Assembly (NCBI GenBank): GCA_963457665.1 | Contig: OY735225.1 | Location: 3,290,086-3,354,085, forward strand | Reading direction: 5' to 3' | Source: Thysanoteuthis rhombus | Taxonomy: Eukaryota; Mollusca; Cephalopoda; Oegopsida; Thysanoteuthidae | Length of the DNA: 64,000 bases | The notes under the pieces: generated by a model | What the model saw: the letters and a program-made list of their open reading frames with translations, nothing else | What the model was told of the DNA's origin: nothing | Databases searched by the model: none | Program-made: the position numbers and the translations under genes | Shown: positions 45,755 through 56,759 of the stretch, piece by piece | Layout of the letters: every line of letters begins with the position of its first letter | Position numbering within the stretch: the first letter of the stretch is position 1

Positions 45755-45890
45755 CTGTTACTCAGAAACTGTCAACGTAAACTGTCAACATAAGTTTCAT
45801 GAGTTTTCAAGTTGGTTCTGCTGGTTATGTATCTAAGTAGACATTTGAAGCATACAGGCCACACCTACGGGGCTAGAAGTCCCCCACTTC
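45755..45890 (-). repeat. Family A dispersed repeat, 3' part
   Basis: CAGAAACTGTCAACGTAAAC, GAGTTTTCAAGTTGGTTCTG, GGGGCTAGAAG. It faces the next copy in inverted orientation. Confidence 0.6.
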
Positions 45891-45944
45891 CAAGTAAAAA
45901 CTTATTTAGACAGAGAATTTGGGAAAAAAAGTACTGAAAACATA

Positions 45945-46355
45945 TGAAGAAAGGTCCGATTGGTCACTTAATAGAAACTATCATGCAATCAACATCTTTT
46001 GGCAGCATACCGTATTGGAGGCGGTCAATAGATAAGTTACCTCTCTTGCCCTTTGTTCGACAGTGATCACAAAAAAGTCTAAATTCAAAAAAAACAAATG
46101 TGAATGCTGCTGTAAACAAACTAAGGGATCAATTTAGCATAAACTTACATTGCAAACTGAACCTATTCACTATAAACCTAATTGAGTGGGGGGGGGAAAC
46201 AAAGAAAGTTTTTCACAGACAAAAGGAGTAAATGCTGAAATTTGCAGCCCTCTAGCTTCATTGGTTTTGGCCTGTGTTCATACATAGGAATACAGCCAGA
46301 CCAGCTTGAGAACTGAAGTAACCTATTTTGAGAGTTCTGGTTGACCATTTATAAT
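45945..46355 (+). repeat. Family A dispersed repeat, full-length copy
   Basis: TCACTTAATAGAAACTATC, ACATCTTTTGGCAGCATACC, GTTCGACAGTGATCAC, GGGATCAATTTAGCATAAAC, TTTGCAGCCCTCTAGCTTC, CCAGACCAGCTTGAGAACTG, TCTGGTTGACC. Confidence 0.8.
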
Positions 46356-46436
46356 AGTCTGAACAATTCATTAAACATTAGCAAATAATCTCTTGCAAAA
46401 TCCTACACATCTCAGTCTCAAAAAAAATAAAGAACA

Positions 46437-46500
46437 CTTGAAGACCGGAGGGTTCACAGCCGAAACATTGTGAATAAATGGGAGGGAAGATAGTCGGACC
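46437..46500 (+). repeat. SINE-tail-like segment before the 13-bp array
   Basis: TTGAAGACCGGAGGGTTC, CAGCCGAAACATTGTGAATA and GGAGGGAAGATAGTCGGACC resemble the SINE body near 2.5 kb and the segment at 3130-3190. Confidence 0.5.
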
Positions 46501-46540
46501 ATAACGTACACAATGACTACTTGTATTGACGTCTCAAAAA

Positions 46541-47312
46541 CAGAAACGGAAAACGGAAACAGAAAACGGAAACAAACAGAAAACGGTAACAGAAAACGGT
46601 AACAGAAAACGGAAACAGAAAACGGAAACAGAAAACGGAAACAGAAAACGGAAACAGAAAACGGAAACAGAAAACGGAAACAGAAAACGGAAACAGAAAA
46701 CGGAAACAGAAAACGGAAACAGAAAACGGAAACAGAAAACGGAAACAGAAAACGGTAACAGAAAACGGTAACAGAAAACGGTAACAGAAAACGGTAACAG
46801 AAAACGGTAACAGAAAACGGTAACAGAAAACGGTAACAGAAAACGGTAACAGAAAACGGTAACAGAAAACGGTAACAGAAAACGGTAACAGAAAACGGTA
46901 ACAGAAAACGGTAACAGAAAACGGAAACAGAAAACGGAAACAGAAAACGGAAACAGAAAACGGAAACAGAAAACGGAAACAGAAAACGGAAACAGAAAAC
47001 GGAAACAGAAAACGGAAACAGAAAACGGAAACAGAAAACGGAAACAGAAAACGGAAACAGAAAACGGTAACAGAAAACGGTAACAGAAAACGGTAACAGA
47101 AAACGGTAACAGAAAACGGTAACAGAAAACGGTAACAGAAAACGGTAACAGAAAACGGTAACAGAAAACGGTAACAGAAAACGGAAACAGAAAACGGAAA
47201 CAGAAAACGGAAACAGAAAACGGAAACAGAAAACGGAAACAGAAAACGGAAACAGAAAACGGAAACAGAAAACGGAAACAGAAAACGGAAACAGAAAACG
47301 GAAACAGAAACA
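46541..47312. repeat. 13-bp satellite with alternating variant blocks
   Basis: The unit CAGAAAACGGAAA differs at one site (GGAAA or GGTAA). Counting CGG to CGG from 46584, the order is 2 T-type, 11 A-type (from 46610), 13 T-type (46753), 11 A-type (46922), 9 T-type (47065) and 10 A-type (47182 to about 47310), all exactly 13 bp apart. Before 46584 a few irregular units occur. The open minus-strand frames (VSVFCFRFLFPFS) are artefacts of the stop-free unit. Confidence 0.95.
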
Positions 47313-48585
47313 GAAAACAGAATAAGAAAGAAAAAAGAAAAAAAATGCTCATATCTAAACAACTCATCTCAAAATCTAAGATGAAAAGTTACCAATGTCA
47401 GAACAATACTCATCTGAAAACAATTCATCTCAAAGTCTCAGACAGAAGTACTTATCTGAAAAGAACTTATTTCAGATTCTTTAACGAAAAATGCAAACTT
47501 TTTTCAAATCTTCAGAACTTAAGAACCTTTATTTAAATTTTCAAGTGCTTTTTTCAAGAGATGAGGATTGTTTGAGAAACTAAAAATCCAAGTTATTTTG
47601 AAGAAAAAAAGGAAAATGAATAGTTCTATTTCTTTGGAAATTGTTTTGTCTAATCCATTTCCTTTTTCACCCATGCAGGCATGAGCCCACCATCAAGGAC
47701 ACGGTAGATATTTCTTCTGTGATATGTTGCAAGCAGCCATGGGAGTCTGCTGCTACTTTTCAGGGGTTAGGGGGCAAAAACATATTTACCAGGGTGGGGG
47801 CTAATGGGTATATTCTGAATCTATCTTGATAGCAATGCCTATCATATGACTGGGGTTACACAATAAGCACTCCACCCATCATAGTGTAAATAAGTACAAC
47901 CCATTGCAGGATCTGGAGGTCTTTTTATATGGGACCATTCGGCAGAGTTCCAGAAACCAACAGTGCTAAAGCATTATCCTTTATTGACTAAGAAGATTCA
48001 ACTTTCAAATACCTTTGTCCCCAGTGGATGCATATAAGTAGCACAATGAATGAGTGATAGGGGTGGGGAAAAAAGAAAAAGAAACTCAAAGCAGCAATTT
48101 TCAAACCCATCAAAAACTCTTCCTACACAAAATCTGGTTAAGAAAATCAGGAATCTATCCATATTTGAGAATTTCAATCCAGTCACAAGTGGAAATTTTC
48201 ATAAAACCCGGGCTCTGGATAGAACAGGGTACGTAGGTATATCAATAAGTCTATAGTCTAATTATGAAAAAGTTTGTTTTTTTTTCTACATAAAAAAATC
48301 TTCATTTTTTTTGTCATTATCTATTTCCTTGTCAATGCACTTAATTCAACAGCGATTGTATAATTTTTCTAAATTATAGATTGATTGTTGTTTTTATGCC
48401 ATAAATTACAGCATTAAATATGTTTTCAATATTTCTAATGTTCAGTATCTAAAGAAAAAATATCTTGAATAAAGAGAACATACATTTTGATCATATTGTC
48501 TCTATACATACTTATATTTCTAGTTATTACACTTTTTTTCACTGTGATGATGCATCACGAAAATTTTATCTTTTCCATTCTAGTC
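47313..48585. other. No gene recognised
   Basis: 47667-47829 (plus) is an exon-like open segment discussed in the findings. The rest is unassigned. Confidence 0.45.
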
Positions 48586-48733
48586 ACTTCTTAGATCACA
48601 GACTTACAGGTCATAAGTTCAGTGTATACAAAGACAGCTGTAAAAAGATATCAAGATTCTTTCAAGCGTCAAGTCACTGATCATTGGGTAACAATCTTCC
48701 AGAGGTATTAGTGGAAGCACCGAGCCTGAACAC

Positions 48734-48772
<39 letters not shown>

Positions 48773-48880
48773 AAAAAAAAAAACAAAAAAAAAAAAAACA
48801 AAAAAAAACCACCTGGACAGACTGTGGGAATGAAAAGGAATTATTTACGACCCTGATGTAGATCTCTATGCAATGATATC
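48586..48880 (+). mobile_element. CR1/Jockey-like LINE C-terminus, interrupted by poly-A
   Basis: Plus frame HRLTGHKFSVYKDSCKKISR, FFQASSH, stop, LGNNLPEVLVEAPSLNT, then an A-tract (48737-48808, with a few C), then HLDRLWE, stop, IIYDPDVDLYA. The pattern is the typical terminal 'r.r..r..fFs.rvv..WN.LP..vv.a.slN.FK..LD..w' of CR1/Jockey-type LINE proteins. The A-tract sits where Lys codons are expected. Confidence 0.65.
48737..48808. repeat. Poly-A tract with C interruptions
   Basis: About 70 bases, all A except four C. It lies inside the decayed LINE reading frame. Confidence 0.9.
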
Positions 48881-48889
48881 TGAAGAAGA

Positions 48890-50459
48890 CAGGAAACAAT
48901 CTCCATATGTCAGATACTGGTGTAAGAGGCTATCATTAAGGCTTTAGAACAGGATACTATTATTATGATTTGAATAAAAATACTTAGATTTAAAGAGAAA
49001 GAAAAAGAAAATAAAAAGATAGGTATATACATTTAAAATAAAAGGAAATAAATAATATAATAAAAGTATGAAGATTGAACCACTGCATACAAGTGTATTT
49101 TACCTCTGCCAACAAAAGAGTTATACAATCGGTGGTGTTAATATCACAAAGAGATTTAAACACTCATAACCTTTCTGGTGTTAATATTTTTTGTTTCCCG
49201 CCCTTAGATTTATAAGAGGGACCCTCTGGAATTCATCGTAGAAAAACTGTACAAATGGGCAACAAACTAGAATAATAGAATTTTACTTTGAATACCTTCA
49301 AGGGTAACCAAGGAAGCATGTTAGAGATCACCAACGAACAGACAGTCTGGAATGTTGAACAACAGAGAATTTTTGTTTTTTGCACTTTCAATAGCAAAGG
49401 AGAAAAAAAAAAAAAAAAAAAAAGACGTGAAAACATTTTCTAGAAAATTTTCTATACTTAGGTTAATTAGGTTTATGTAGTTCGTTTGTTGAAAAAATTT
49501 TAAAGAAATCATTGTAACTAAAACGATATGAATATTTTAAACTCCTTCATTATTCTTGTACCTCCCTGTATCCACTCGTGTCTGTATCTGTCTACATAAC
49601 TACAAGAATTATGAAATCTAGTGGGAGGGTGGGCCATGGTCTATTCGAGAAATGATTAAATTCGGGGGCAGATTCAGGAATTTGTTTTTGATTGAGAAAT
49701 CTTTTTATTCTTCTTCAGGGAAAAGATTCAAGGAAAGTAACTCAATATTCTATACATTTAATTTTTTTTCCTTTATTTTTCAACATTTCATTTGGTTTTT
49801 AATCCGTGTATGGCGATGCTTACAAAAGTGGGTTTTGCAGAACTCTAGGGTTCTGTGAAAAAATTATGGGGTTCCATGAGATAGGATGTCTTGATAAAAT
49901 TCAATAAAAATTCATTTTATAAAGAAAGAAAGCAAAAAAGAATCCACCTTTATCAAAGTAATAAGTTAAGTGACATGAATATTTGAGTATATATATGAAG
50001 AAGTTCTCTCACTATAACAATAGTTTCATTTAATGTCTTAATAACTAGTGTATCAGGTGGGGGTCAGAAAAATACAGGAATGGGCTCTGTGACAAAGAAC
50101 CACTGGTATACAGTATTGGCAAAGGTATGCGCTCTCTGAATGCTCACTAGTTCTGATCTGTATTTTCCTCCTGCTGAAATGGAATGACTTTCCAGAGAGG
50201 TATGCAATTATTACTGAGTATTTGTCCTTGAGGTTCTCGAAAATCATTGGTTAAAATTAGAAATGCTATACTGAAGCAAACTAATCCAGACGCCCGTAAA
50301 GCTGCAGCCTGAATATGCTTATAAAAAAGGTGTGCATAAGTCTTAGAGAAACAGCAAACAAGTTTATTTCCAGCAATCATACTACCTAGAATATTTACTA
50401 TTCTGATGCATCAAGTGCACCACCAACTCGAAGGTAATAAAAACCAAAATAAATCCGTT
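48890..50459. other. No recognisable feature
   Basis: AT-rich, A run at 49402-49422, short frames only. Confidence 0.5.
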
Positions 50460-50800
50460 ACAGGTTAGGTTAGTCTCTCAATAGAAACAGTCAAGCAACT
50501 AACAACTTTTTGCAGCATGCCTTGTTGGGGGGGATCAGTTACAAGAAGTGGTGATCAATGGATAAGTTATTCAGCACAAACTTACATTATGAATTAAACC
50601 TCCCACCAGAAACATATTTGATGGGGAAGTTTCAAAAAAGTTTTTTCTAGACATAGTAAGAAGTAAATGTTGAAATTTTCAGCCCTCTAGCTCCATTGGT
50701 GCGAACTACATGTGATACATACATGCATAGCCAGCCAGACCAACTTAAAAACTGAAAAAACCTCGTGTTGACAGTTTTGGTTAAGTGTTTTCTAATGAAT
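50460..50800 (+). repeat. Family A dispersed repeat
   Basis: GTTAGTCTCTCAATAGAAAC, AGTCAAGCAACTAACAAC, GTGATCAATGGATAAG, TTTTCAGCCCTCTAGCTCC, CCAGCCAGACCAACTT, TTGACAGTTTTGGTTAAG. An internal deletion removes the 'AATGCTGCTGG' part. Confidence 0.75.
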
Positions 50801-50936
50801 TAAGAGCACCCTTAACTTGAAGGTAATAAAAATGAAAATGAATCCATGATAAAAAGTAATATCATACATATCTATGATTATATATATCTGGCAATGGCTA
50901 CATCCCCATAGTGGGGGAGAGAACCCACAACTTGCA

Positions 50937-53810
50937 AAGGAAGGAAAGATGGAAGGGGAAAGAGAGCAAAGGAAGGAAGGAAGGAAGGAAGGAAGGATGG
51001 AAGGATGGAAGGGGAAAAAGAGCAAAGGAAGGAAGGAAGGAAGGAAGGAAGGATGGAAGGATGGAAGGGGAAAGAGAGCAAAGAAAGGAAGGAAGGAAGG
51101 AAGGAGAAAGAGAGCAAAGGAAGGAAGGAAGGGGAAAGAGAGCAAAGGAAGGAAGGAAGGGGAAAGAGAGCAAAGGAAGGAAGGAAGGGGAAAGAGAGCA
51201 AAGGAAGGAAGGAAGGGGAAAGAGAGCAAAGGAAGGAAGGAAGGGGAAAGAGAGCAAAGGAAGGAAGGAAGGGGAAAGAGAGCAAAGGAAGGAAGGAAGG
51301 GGAAAGAGAGCAAAGGAAGGAAGGAAGAGGAAAGGGAAGGAAGGGGAGGGGAAAGGGAAGGAAGGGGAGAGGAAAGAGAAGGAAGGGGAGAGGAAAGGGA
51401 ACGAAGGGGAGAGGAAAGGGAACGAAGGGGAGAGGAAAGGGAACGAAGGGGAGAGGAAAGGGAACGAAGGGGAGAGGAAAGGGAACGAAGGGGAGAGGAA
51501 AGGGAACGAAGGGGAGAGGAAAGGGAACGAAGGGGAGAGGAAAGGGAACGAAGGGGAGAGGAAAGGGAACGAAGGGGAGAGGAAAGGGGACCAAGGGGAG
51601 AGGAAAGGGGACCAAGGGGAGAGGAAAGGGGACCAAGGGGAGAGGAAAGGGGACCAAGGGGAGAGGAAAGGGAACGAAGGGGAGAGGAAAGGGAACGAAG
51701 GGGAGAGGAAAGGGAACGAAGGGGAGAGGAAAGGGAACGAAGGGGAGAGGAAAGGGAACGAAGGGGAGAGGAAAGGGAACGAAGGGGAGAGGAAAGGGAA
51801 CGAAGGGGAGAGGAAAGGGAACGAAGGGGAGAGGAAAGGGAACAAAGGGGAGAGGAAAGGGAACGAAGGAGGGAAGGGGAGAGGAAAGGGGAGGGAGGGA
51901 GAAGAAAGGGAAGGAAGGAAGGAAGGGGAGAGGAAAGGGAACAAAGGGGAGAGGAAAGGGAACGAAGGAGGGAAAGGGAGAGGAAAGGGAAGGGAGGGGA
52001 GAGGAAAGGGATGGAAGGAAGGAAGGGGAGAGGAAAGGGAAGGAAGGGGAGAGGAAAGGGAAGGAAGGGGAGAGGAAAGAGAAGGAAGGGGAGAGGAAAG
52101 GGAAGGAAGGGGAGAGGAAAGGGAAGGAAGGGGAGCGAGAGCAAAGGAGGGAAGGAAGGGGATAGGAAAGGGAAGGAAGGGGAGCGAGAGCAAAGGAGGG
52201 AAGGAAGGGGATAGGAAAGGGAAGGAAGGGGAGCGAGAGCAAAGGAAGGAAGGAAGGAAGGGGAGCGAGAGCGAAGGAAGGAAGGAAGGAAGGGGAGCGA
52301 GAGCGAAGGAAGGAAGGAAAGAAGGGGAGCGAGAGCGAAGGAAGGAAGGAAGGAAGGGGAGCGAGAGCGAAGGAAGGAAGGAAGGAAGGGGAGCGAGAGC
52401 GAAGGAAGGAAGGAAGGAAGGGGAGCGAGAGCGAAGGAAGGAAGGAAGGAAGGAAGGGGAGCGAGAGCGAAGGAAGGAAGGAAGGAAGGGGAGCGAGAGC
52501 GAAGGAAGGAAGGAAGGAAGGGGAGCGAGAGCGAAGGAAGGAAGGAAGGAAGGGGAGCGAGAGCGAAGGAAGGAAGGAAGGAAGGGGAGCGAGAGCGAAG
52601 GAAGGAAGGAAGGAAGGGGAGCGAGAGCGAAGGAAGGAAGGAAGGAAGGGGAGCGAGAGCGAAGGAAGGAAGGAAGGAAGGGGAGCGAGAGCGAAGGAAG
52701 GAAGGAAGGAAGGTGAGCTAGAGCAAAGGAAGGAAGGAAGGAAGGGGAGCTAGAGCAAAGGAAGGAAGGAAGGAAGGGGAGCTAGAGCAAAGGAAGGAAG
52801 GAAGGAAGGGGAGCTAGAGCAAAGGAAGGAAGGAAGGAAGGGGAGCTAGAGCAAAGGAAGGAAGGAAGGAAGGGGAGCTAGAGCAAAGGAAGGAAGGAAG
52901 GAAGGGGAGCTAGAGCAAAGGAAGGAAGGAAGGAAGGGGAGCTAGAGCAAAGGAAGGAAGGAAGGAGAGCTAGAGCAAAGGAAGGAAGGAAGGAGAGCTA
53001 GAGCAAAGGAAGGAAGGAAGGAGAGCTAGAGCAAAGGAAGGAAGGAAGGAGAGCTAGAGCAAAGGAAGGAAGGAAGGAGAGCTAGAGCAAAGGAAGGAAG
53101 GAAGGAGAGATAGAGCAAAGGAAGGAAGGAAGGAGAGATAGAGCAAAGGAAGGAAGGAAGGAGAGATAGAGCAAAGGAAGGAAGGAAGGAGAGATAGAGC
53201 AAAGGAAGGAAGGAAGGAGAGATAGAGCAAAGGAAGGAAGGAAGGAGAGATAGAGCAAAGGAAGGAAGGAAGGAGAGATAGAGCAAAGGAAGGAAGGAAG
53301 GAGAGCTAGAGCAAAGGAAGGAAGGAAGGAGAGCTAGAGCAAAGGAAGGAAGGAAGGAGAGCTAGAGCAAAGGAAGGAAGGAAGGAGAGCTAGAGCAAAG
53401 GAAGGAAGGAAGGAGAGCGAGAGCAAAGGAAGGAAGGAAGGAGAGCGAGAGCAAAGGAAGGAAGGAAGGAGAGCGAGAGCAAAGGAAGGAAGGAAGGAGA
53501 GCGAGAGCAAAGGAAGGAAGGAAGGAGAGCGAGAGCAAAGGAAGGAAGGAAGGAGAGCGAGAGCAAAGGAAGGAAGGAAGGAGAGCGAGAGCAAAGGAAG
53601 GAAGGAGAGCGAGAGCAAAGGAAGGAAGGAGAGCGAGAGCAAAGGAAGGAAGGAGAGCGAGAGCAAAGGAAGGAAGGAGAGCGAGAGCAAAGGAAGGAAG
53701 GAGAGCGAGAGCAAAGGAAGGAAGGAGAGCGAGAGCAAAGGAAGGAAGGAGAGCGAGAGCAAAGGAAGGAAGGAGAGCGAGAGCAAAGGAAGGAAGGAGA
53801 GAGTGAGAAA
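50937..53810. repeat. GGAA-based purine satellite, about 2.9 kb, several unit lengths
   Basis: The plus strand is nearly all purine. From left to right: GGAA runs with GGATGG variants (to about 51090); about eight 28-bp units ending AAAGAGAGCAAA (to about 51325); about 23 units of 21 bp (51390-51865), mostly with AACGAA but with a block of four GACCAA units (about 51585-51660); mixed units (to 52130); 49-bp units (to 52230); about fifteen 32-bp units with GAGCGAGAGCGAA (to 52705); about eight 32-bp units with GAGCTAGAGCAAA (to 52960); then 28-bp units with GAGCTA, GAGATA, GAGCTA and GAGCGA in succession (to 53600); and about nine 24-bp units with GAGCGA (to 53800). Long open frames in all directions reflect the absence of stop words. 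Confidence 0.95.
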
Positions 53811-54044
53811 TAATAGATTTATAATACAAGAGGAATTCGTAACTTAGGGAGAAATTCTTTCAGGCAATTTGAATTCACAAGTAAAACTGCGTGCTAAGCA
53901 GTAAAATATATCGTTAAGTGCCAGAATTTATTAATCAAAATTAGTGGCCATTAAATGGGTGGGGTTGGGAGATCTCCCACCCATATCACACACAGTGTTG
54001 CCCACTCATAAATTATACTCAGTGTAGTTTGACAGAAAGAGAAA

Positions 54045-54215
54045 AAGAGAAAAAAAATAAAGGAAAAGAGAAAATAAAGGAAAAGAGAAAATAAAGGAAA
54101 AGAGAAAATAAAGGAAAAGAGAAAATAAAGGAAAAGAGAAAATAAAGAAGGAAAAAAGAGAAAATAAAGATGAAAAAAATAGAAAATAAAGATGAAAAAA
54201 ATAAAGACGAAAAAC
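54045..54215. repeat. Purine-rich 17-bp minisatellite
   Basis: Unit AAAATAAAGGAAAAGAG repeated about six times, then degenerate AAAATAAAGATG units. Confidence 0.9.
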
Positions 54216-54360
54216 GAAAAAAAATGATTGCCAAAAAACACCAAAAGATGCTAAAAATGGTAAGTGCTGATTGAGTGCTTTATCACAAGAAACTAATTTA
54301 GTATGAAAATTGATAAAGTGACAATATTGATAATACATCAAACTTTAAATACATTTGCAG

Positions 54361-54425
54361 GTATAGCTTATTGGTTAGAGTAAAGGATTGATGGCCGTGG
54401 TTCCATCAAAGCGATTGGTTGGAGA
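54361..54425 (+). repeat. tRNA-like 5' half
   Basis: GGTATAGCTTATTGGTTAGAG is close to a D arm with A box (TAGCTTATTGG, 54364-54374). The downstream GTGGTTCCATC is only a weak B box. Probably the head of a decayed tRNA-derived repeat. Confidence 0.4.
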
Positions 54426-54704
54426 CATTGATTATGATAAGTTCATCTGTAGGAAAAGAAAGTGAATTTCTTCTTTTCAAATATCCATTTGAAAAAGATA
54501 TGAATGTCTTTGAGTACATTGATTTTACAGGTATTTGAATGACCTGCAGTAGTTGTGAAGGATATATCCAAAGTAGGGAGGCCATTTCCCGTTCTGGAAC
54601 ACTTGGGAGACTGATGTTTGGTTAAATACAATTCACCAATGGATATTTGGCTAAAGGGACATATCGAATTTATGTGTGGCCCATTTTTTTTTTTTTTTCT
54701 CAAA

Positions 54705-55110
54705 TTGTGTCTGTTACTAGAAGCAGTCACCTAAACTTAAAATAGGTTTCTTCAGTTTTCAAGTTTGTCTATCTGGCCATGTATGTATAAGGTTTACAGA
54801 CCATACCAAAGGAGCTACTCGGCTGAAATTTTCAACATTTACCAAGTATTATGTTAACAAAAAACATTTTAACCCCCCCTCCAAAAAAAGTTTTTAGTGG
54901 GCTTTTCAATTTGCAGTGCAAGTTTATTTCATATTTGTGCCAGCATTTATGCTTTTTGTTTTTTTAATTCACTTTCTTTGTGATCACCTTCCAACAAAAG
55001 ATGAGAGAACTTGTTCATTGATCAACCCTATCATAGCATGCTGCCAAAATACGTTGGTCACATGACAGTTTCTATAGATTGACTAACCAGACCTCTGCAA
55101 TGTAACTGCA
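54705..55110 (-). repeat. Family A dispersed repeat, full-length copy
   Basis: GTTACTAGAAGCAGTCACC, GGTTTCTTCAGTTTTCAAG, TCGGCTGAAATTTTCAAC, CAATTTGCAGTGCAAG, CAACAAAAGATGAGAGAAC, CATGCTGCCAAAATACG, TGACAGTTTCTATAGATTG, CTAACCAGACC. It adjoins the shared segment at 55111-55440. Confidence 0.8.
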
Positions 55111-55440
55111 TTATAAAACATGATAAAAACTATGGAATGTAAGGAAATTCTGCATTGATATAAAAGATCTTAATCGTGATGGAATTGCTTTATAAAACAC
55201 TGGCTGGGATATCCGGTGTTGCCCGGGGACAAAATTAACGGCAAATATACCAACACAGGAAGAGATGTTCTAACATTTCTTCTTATATAACAACAAATAA
55301 AATAAAAAAATTATTTATACTATTTACATGAAAAAAGTGGTTGTTACTGAAGAAAATTTTCTTCTGATGCTCAAAACCAAATAAATGTAGTCACAGTTTT
55401 ACAAGGCCCCTGGGTACACAAGATTTGTGAAAGTCTCACA
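55111..55440 (+). repeat. Repeat B (shared neighbour of family A), copy 1
   Basis: Collinear with 61755-62095 over about 330 bp at high identity: AAACTATGGAATG, GATATCCGGTGTTGCC, GTTCTAACATTTCTTCTTAT, TTTTACAAGGCCCCTGGGTA. In both places it directly follows an inverted family A copy. Confidence 0.8.
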
Positions 55441-56759
55441 GGGTGACAGTATGAAAAGGTTGGGTTTTTTTCAGAATTTTTGACGGAAAATGTTTTTCAT
55501 GGTTGCATCATGTTTTAAAACAAAACTGAGATAAATCGAGTTTCTTTTCAACCCATTAAGTTTTTTTTCATTTGATGGACCATTGAGGTCAGTACTATTT
55601 AATCTATCATATTCTTCTGCACAAGTCAACCCCCATACCAAATTACCTCCATGAAAGTAATTGTTTAGCTGTCATATAGCTGGAAGAGAGGAAAAAAAAA
55701 AAAAAAAAAAGTTATCCTAATCCCAAACTGACCTCTGATGACCCCCAATGACTGTTCTGAGATGCTATATAAGTATACACTTTGAGCACAAATCTTAATA
55801 CATTGTACAAAATATGGGCCACTATTAAAATAATCTTAACTTTGACTTGCATAAACCTATGGAGATGTTTAACCAGAACAGAGAGTTTCCAAAAGTCAAA
55901 CAAAGGCCCCAAATTATATAAAGGTAAAATTAAACAATATTTGTGGTTAAAAGCAGCTAGGTATACACAGGACTTACTCTGGCTCGGTATCGAGTGTTTG
56001 ATTCTCACTGTTGGCTTGAATTATGGTCCAATCCAAAATTGTGATAAAAGCAACCGAAAGTGAGGTTGAAGGTAAAAACTTGTCAAAATTAAAAATAATG
56101 TAAACAATATTTATTAGAAATTAATACAATGGAATTAAACATACGTCTTTATCAGATTCAGCACCATGAAGGTGTGAGTTTGGAGCAGCAGATTTTTGGA
56201 GCCTCTCTATGCGGGTTAAACATCACTGCAGGTTTATGCATGTCTAAGATTAGTTCAGTTAGCTGCAGTAATGTTCCACAAAGCCATTTTCAATTTCTGA
56301 CAAACACCGTTGTGTTTTCAATAGTTTACACTTGTATTGTCAGCAATGTATACAGACTTCCTATTCAGATCCTGATAGAAGCTTATTTGTTATGGCCTCT
56401 GGCGATACATTGCTATCTCTGTAAAAGTCAAGAAACATATGTTGCACTCAATTCTTAAAATGAAAATGTTGACTAGGTTATGTTCTAGTAACGGGACCAG
56501 GGTTGCCAGATCAGATTATTTCCCTTTGTTGCTCAAACTTCATCTATGAGATTTACCATTCACTGGCATTGGAATAGTGATGAATTTGGAATTCAAGCAA
56601 TTCTGAAGGCAGAGGTTCAATACCAGATAGTTACCTGTGTTGGTTAAGTCTTTGAGATGAAGCTTGGGTTATTCCCCCCCCCCCTTTGTATTTTGATCTG
56701 TCAACCTTGACAGAAATACACACACGGCACAAAATAGGATACCATGACACATATCTCTA
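55441..56759. other. No recognisable feature
   Basis: Includes 93- and 109-codon plus-strand frames (55782-56063, 56129-56458) without domain resemblance or splice context. C run at 56676-56685. Confidence 0.5.

Larger units (their letters stand above)
53811..54704. other. No gene; minisatellite and tRNA-like scrap
   Basis: Apart from the 17-bp array and the tRNA-like segment at 54361-54425, nothing is recognised. Confidence 0.5.

Noticed and set aside
46541..47312. CRISPR-like array
   Set aside because: Units are contiguous with no unique spacers, and the setting is eukaryotic.
46517..47367. Minus-strand frames of 277-281 codons with VFCFRFLFPFS repeats
   Set aside because: 13-bp tandem repeat read in rotating frame every 39 bp.
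50792..52716. Frames up to 601 codons (Lys/Glu/Arg-rich plus, Pro/Ser/Phe-rich minus)
   Set aside because: Satellite artefact: unit length 21 bp is a multiple of three and stop-free. Frames on both strands cannot all be genes.
56129..56458. 109-codon plus-strand frame with hydrophobic C-terminus
   Set aside because: No family resemblance. Length is within chance for AT-rich DNA, and no supporting signals.
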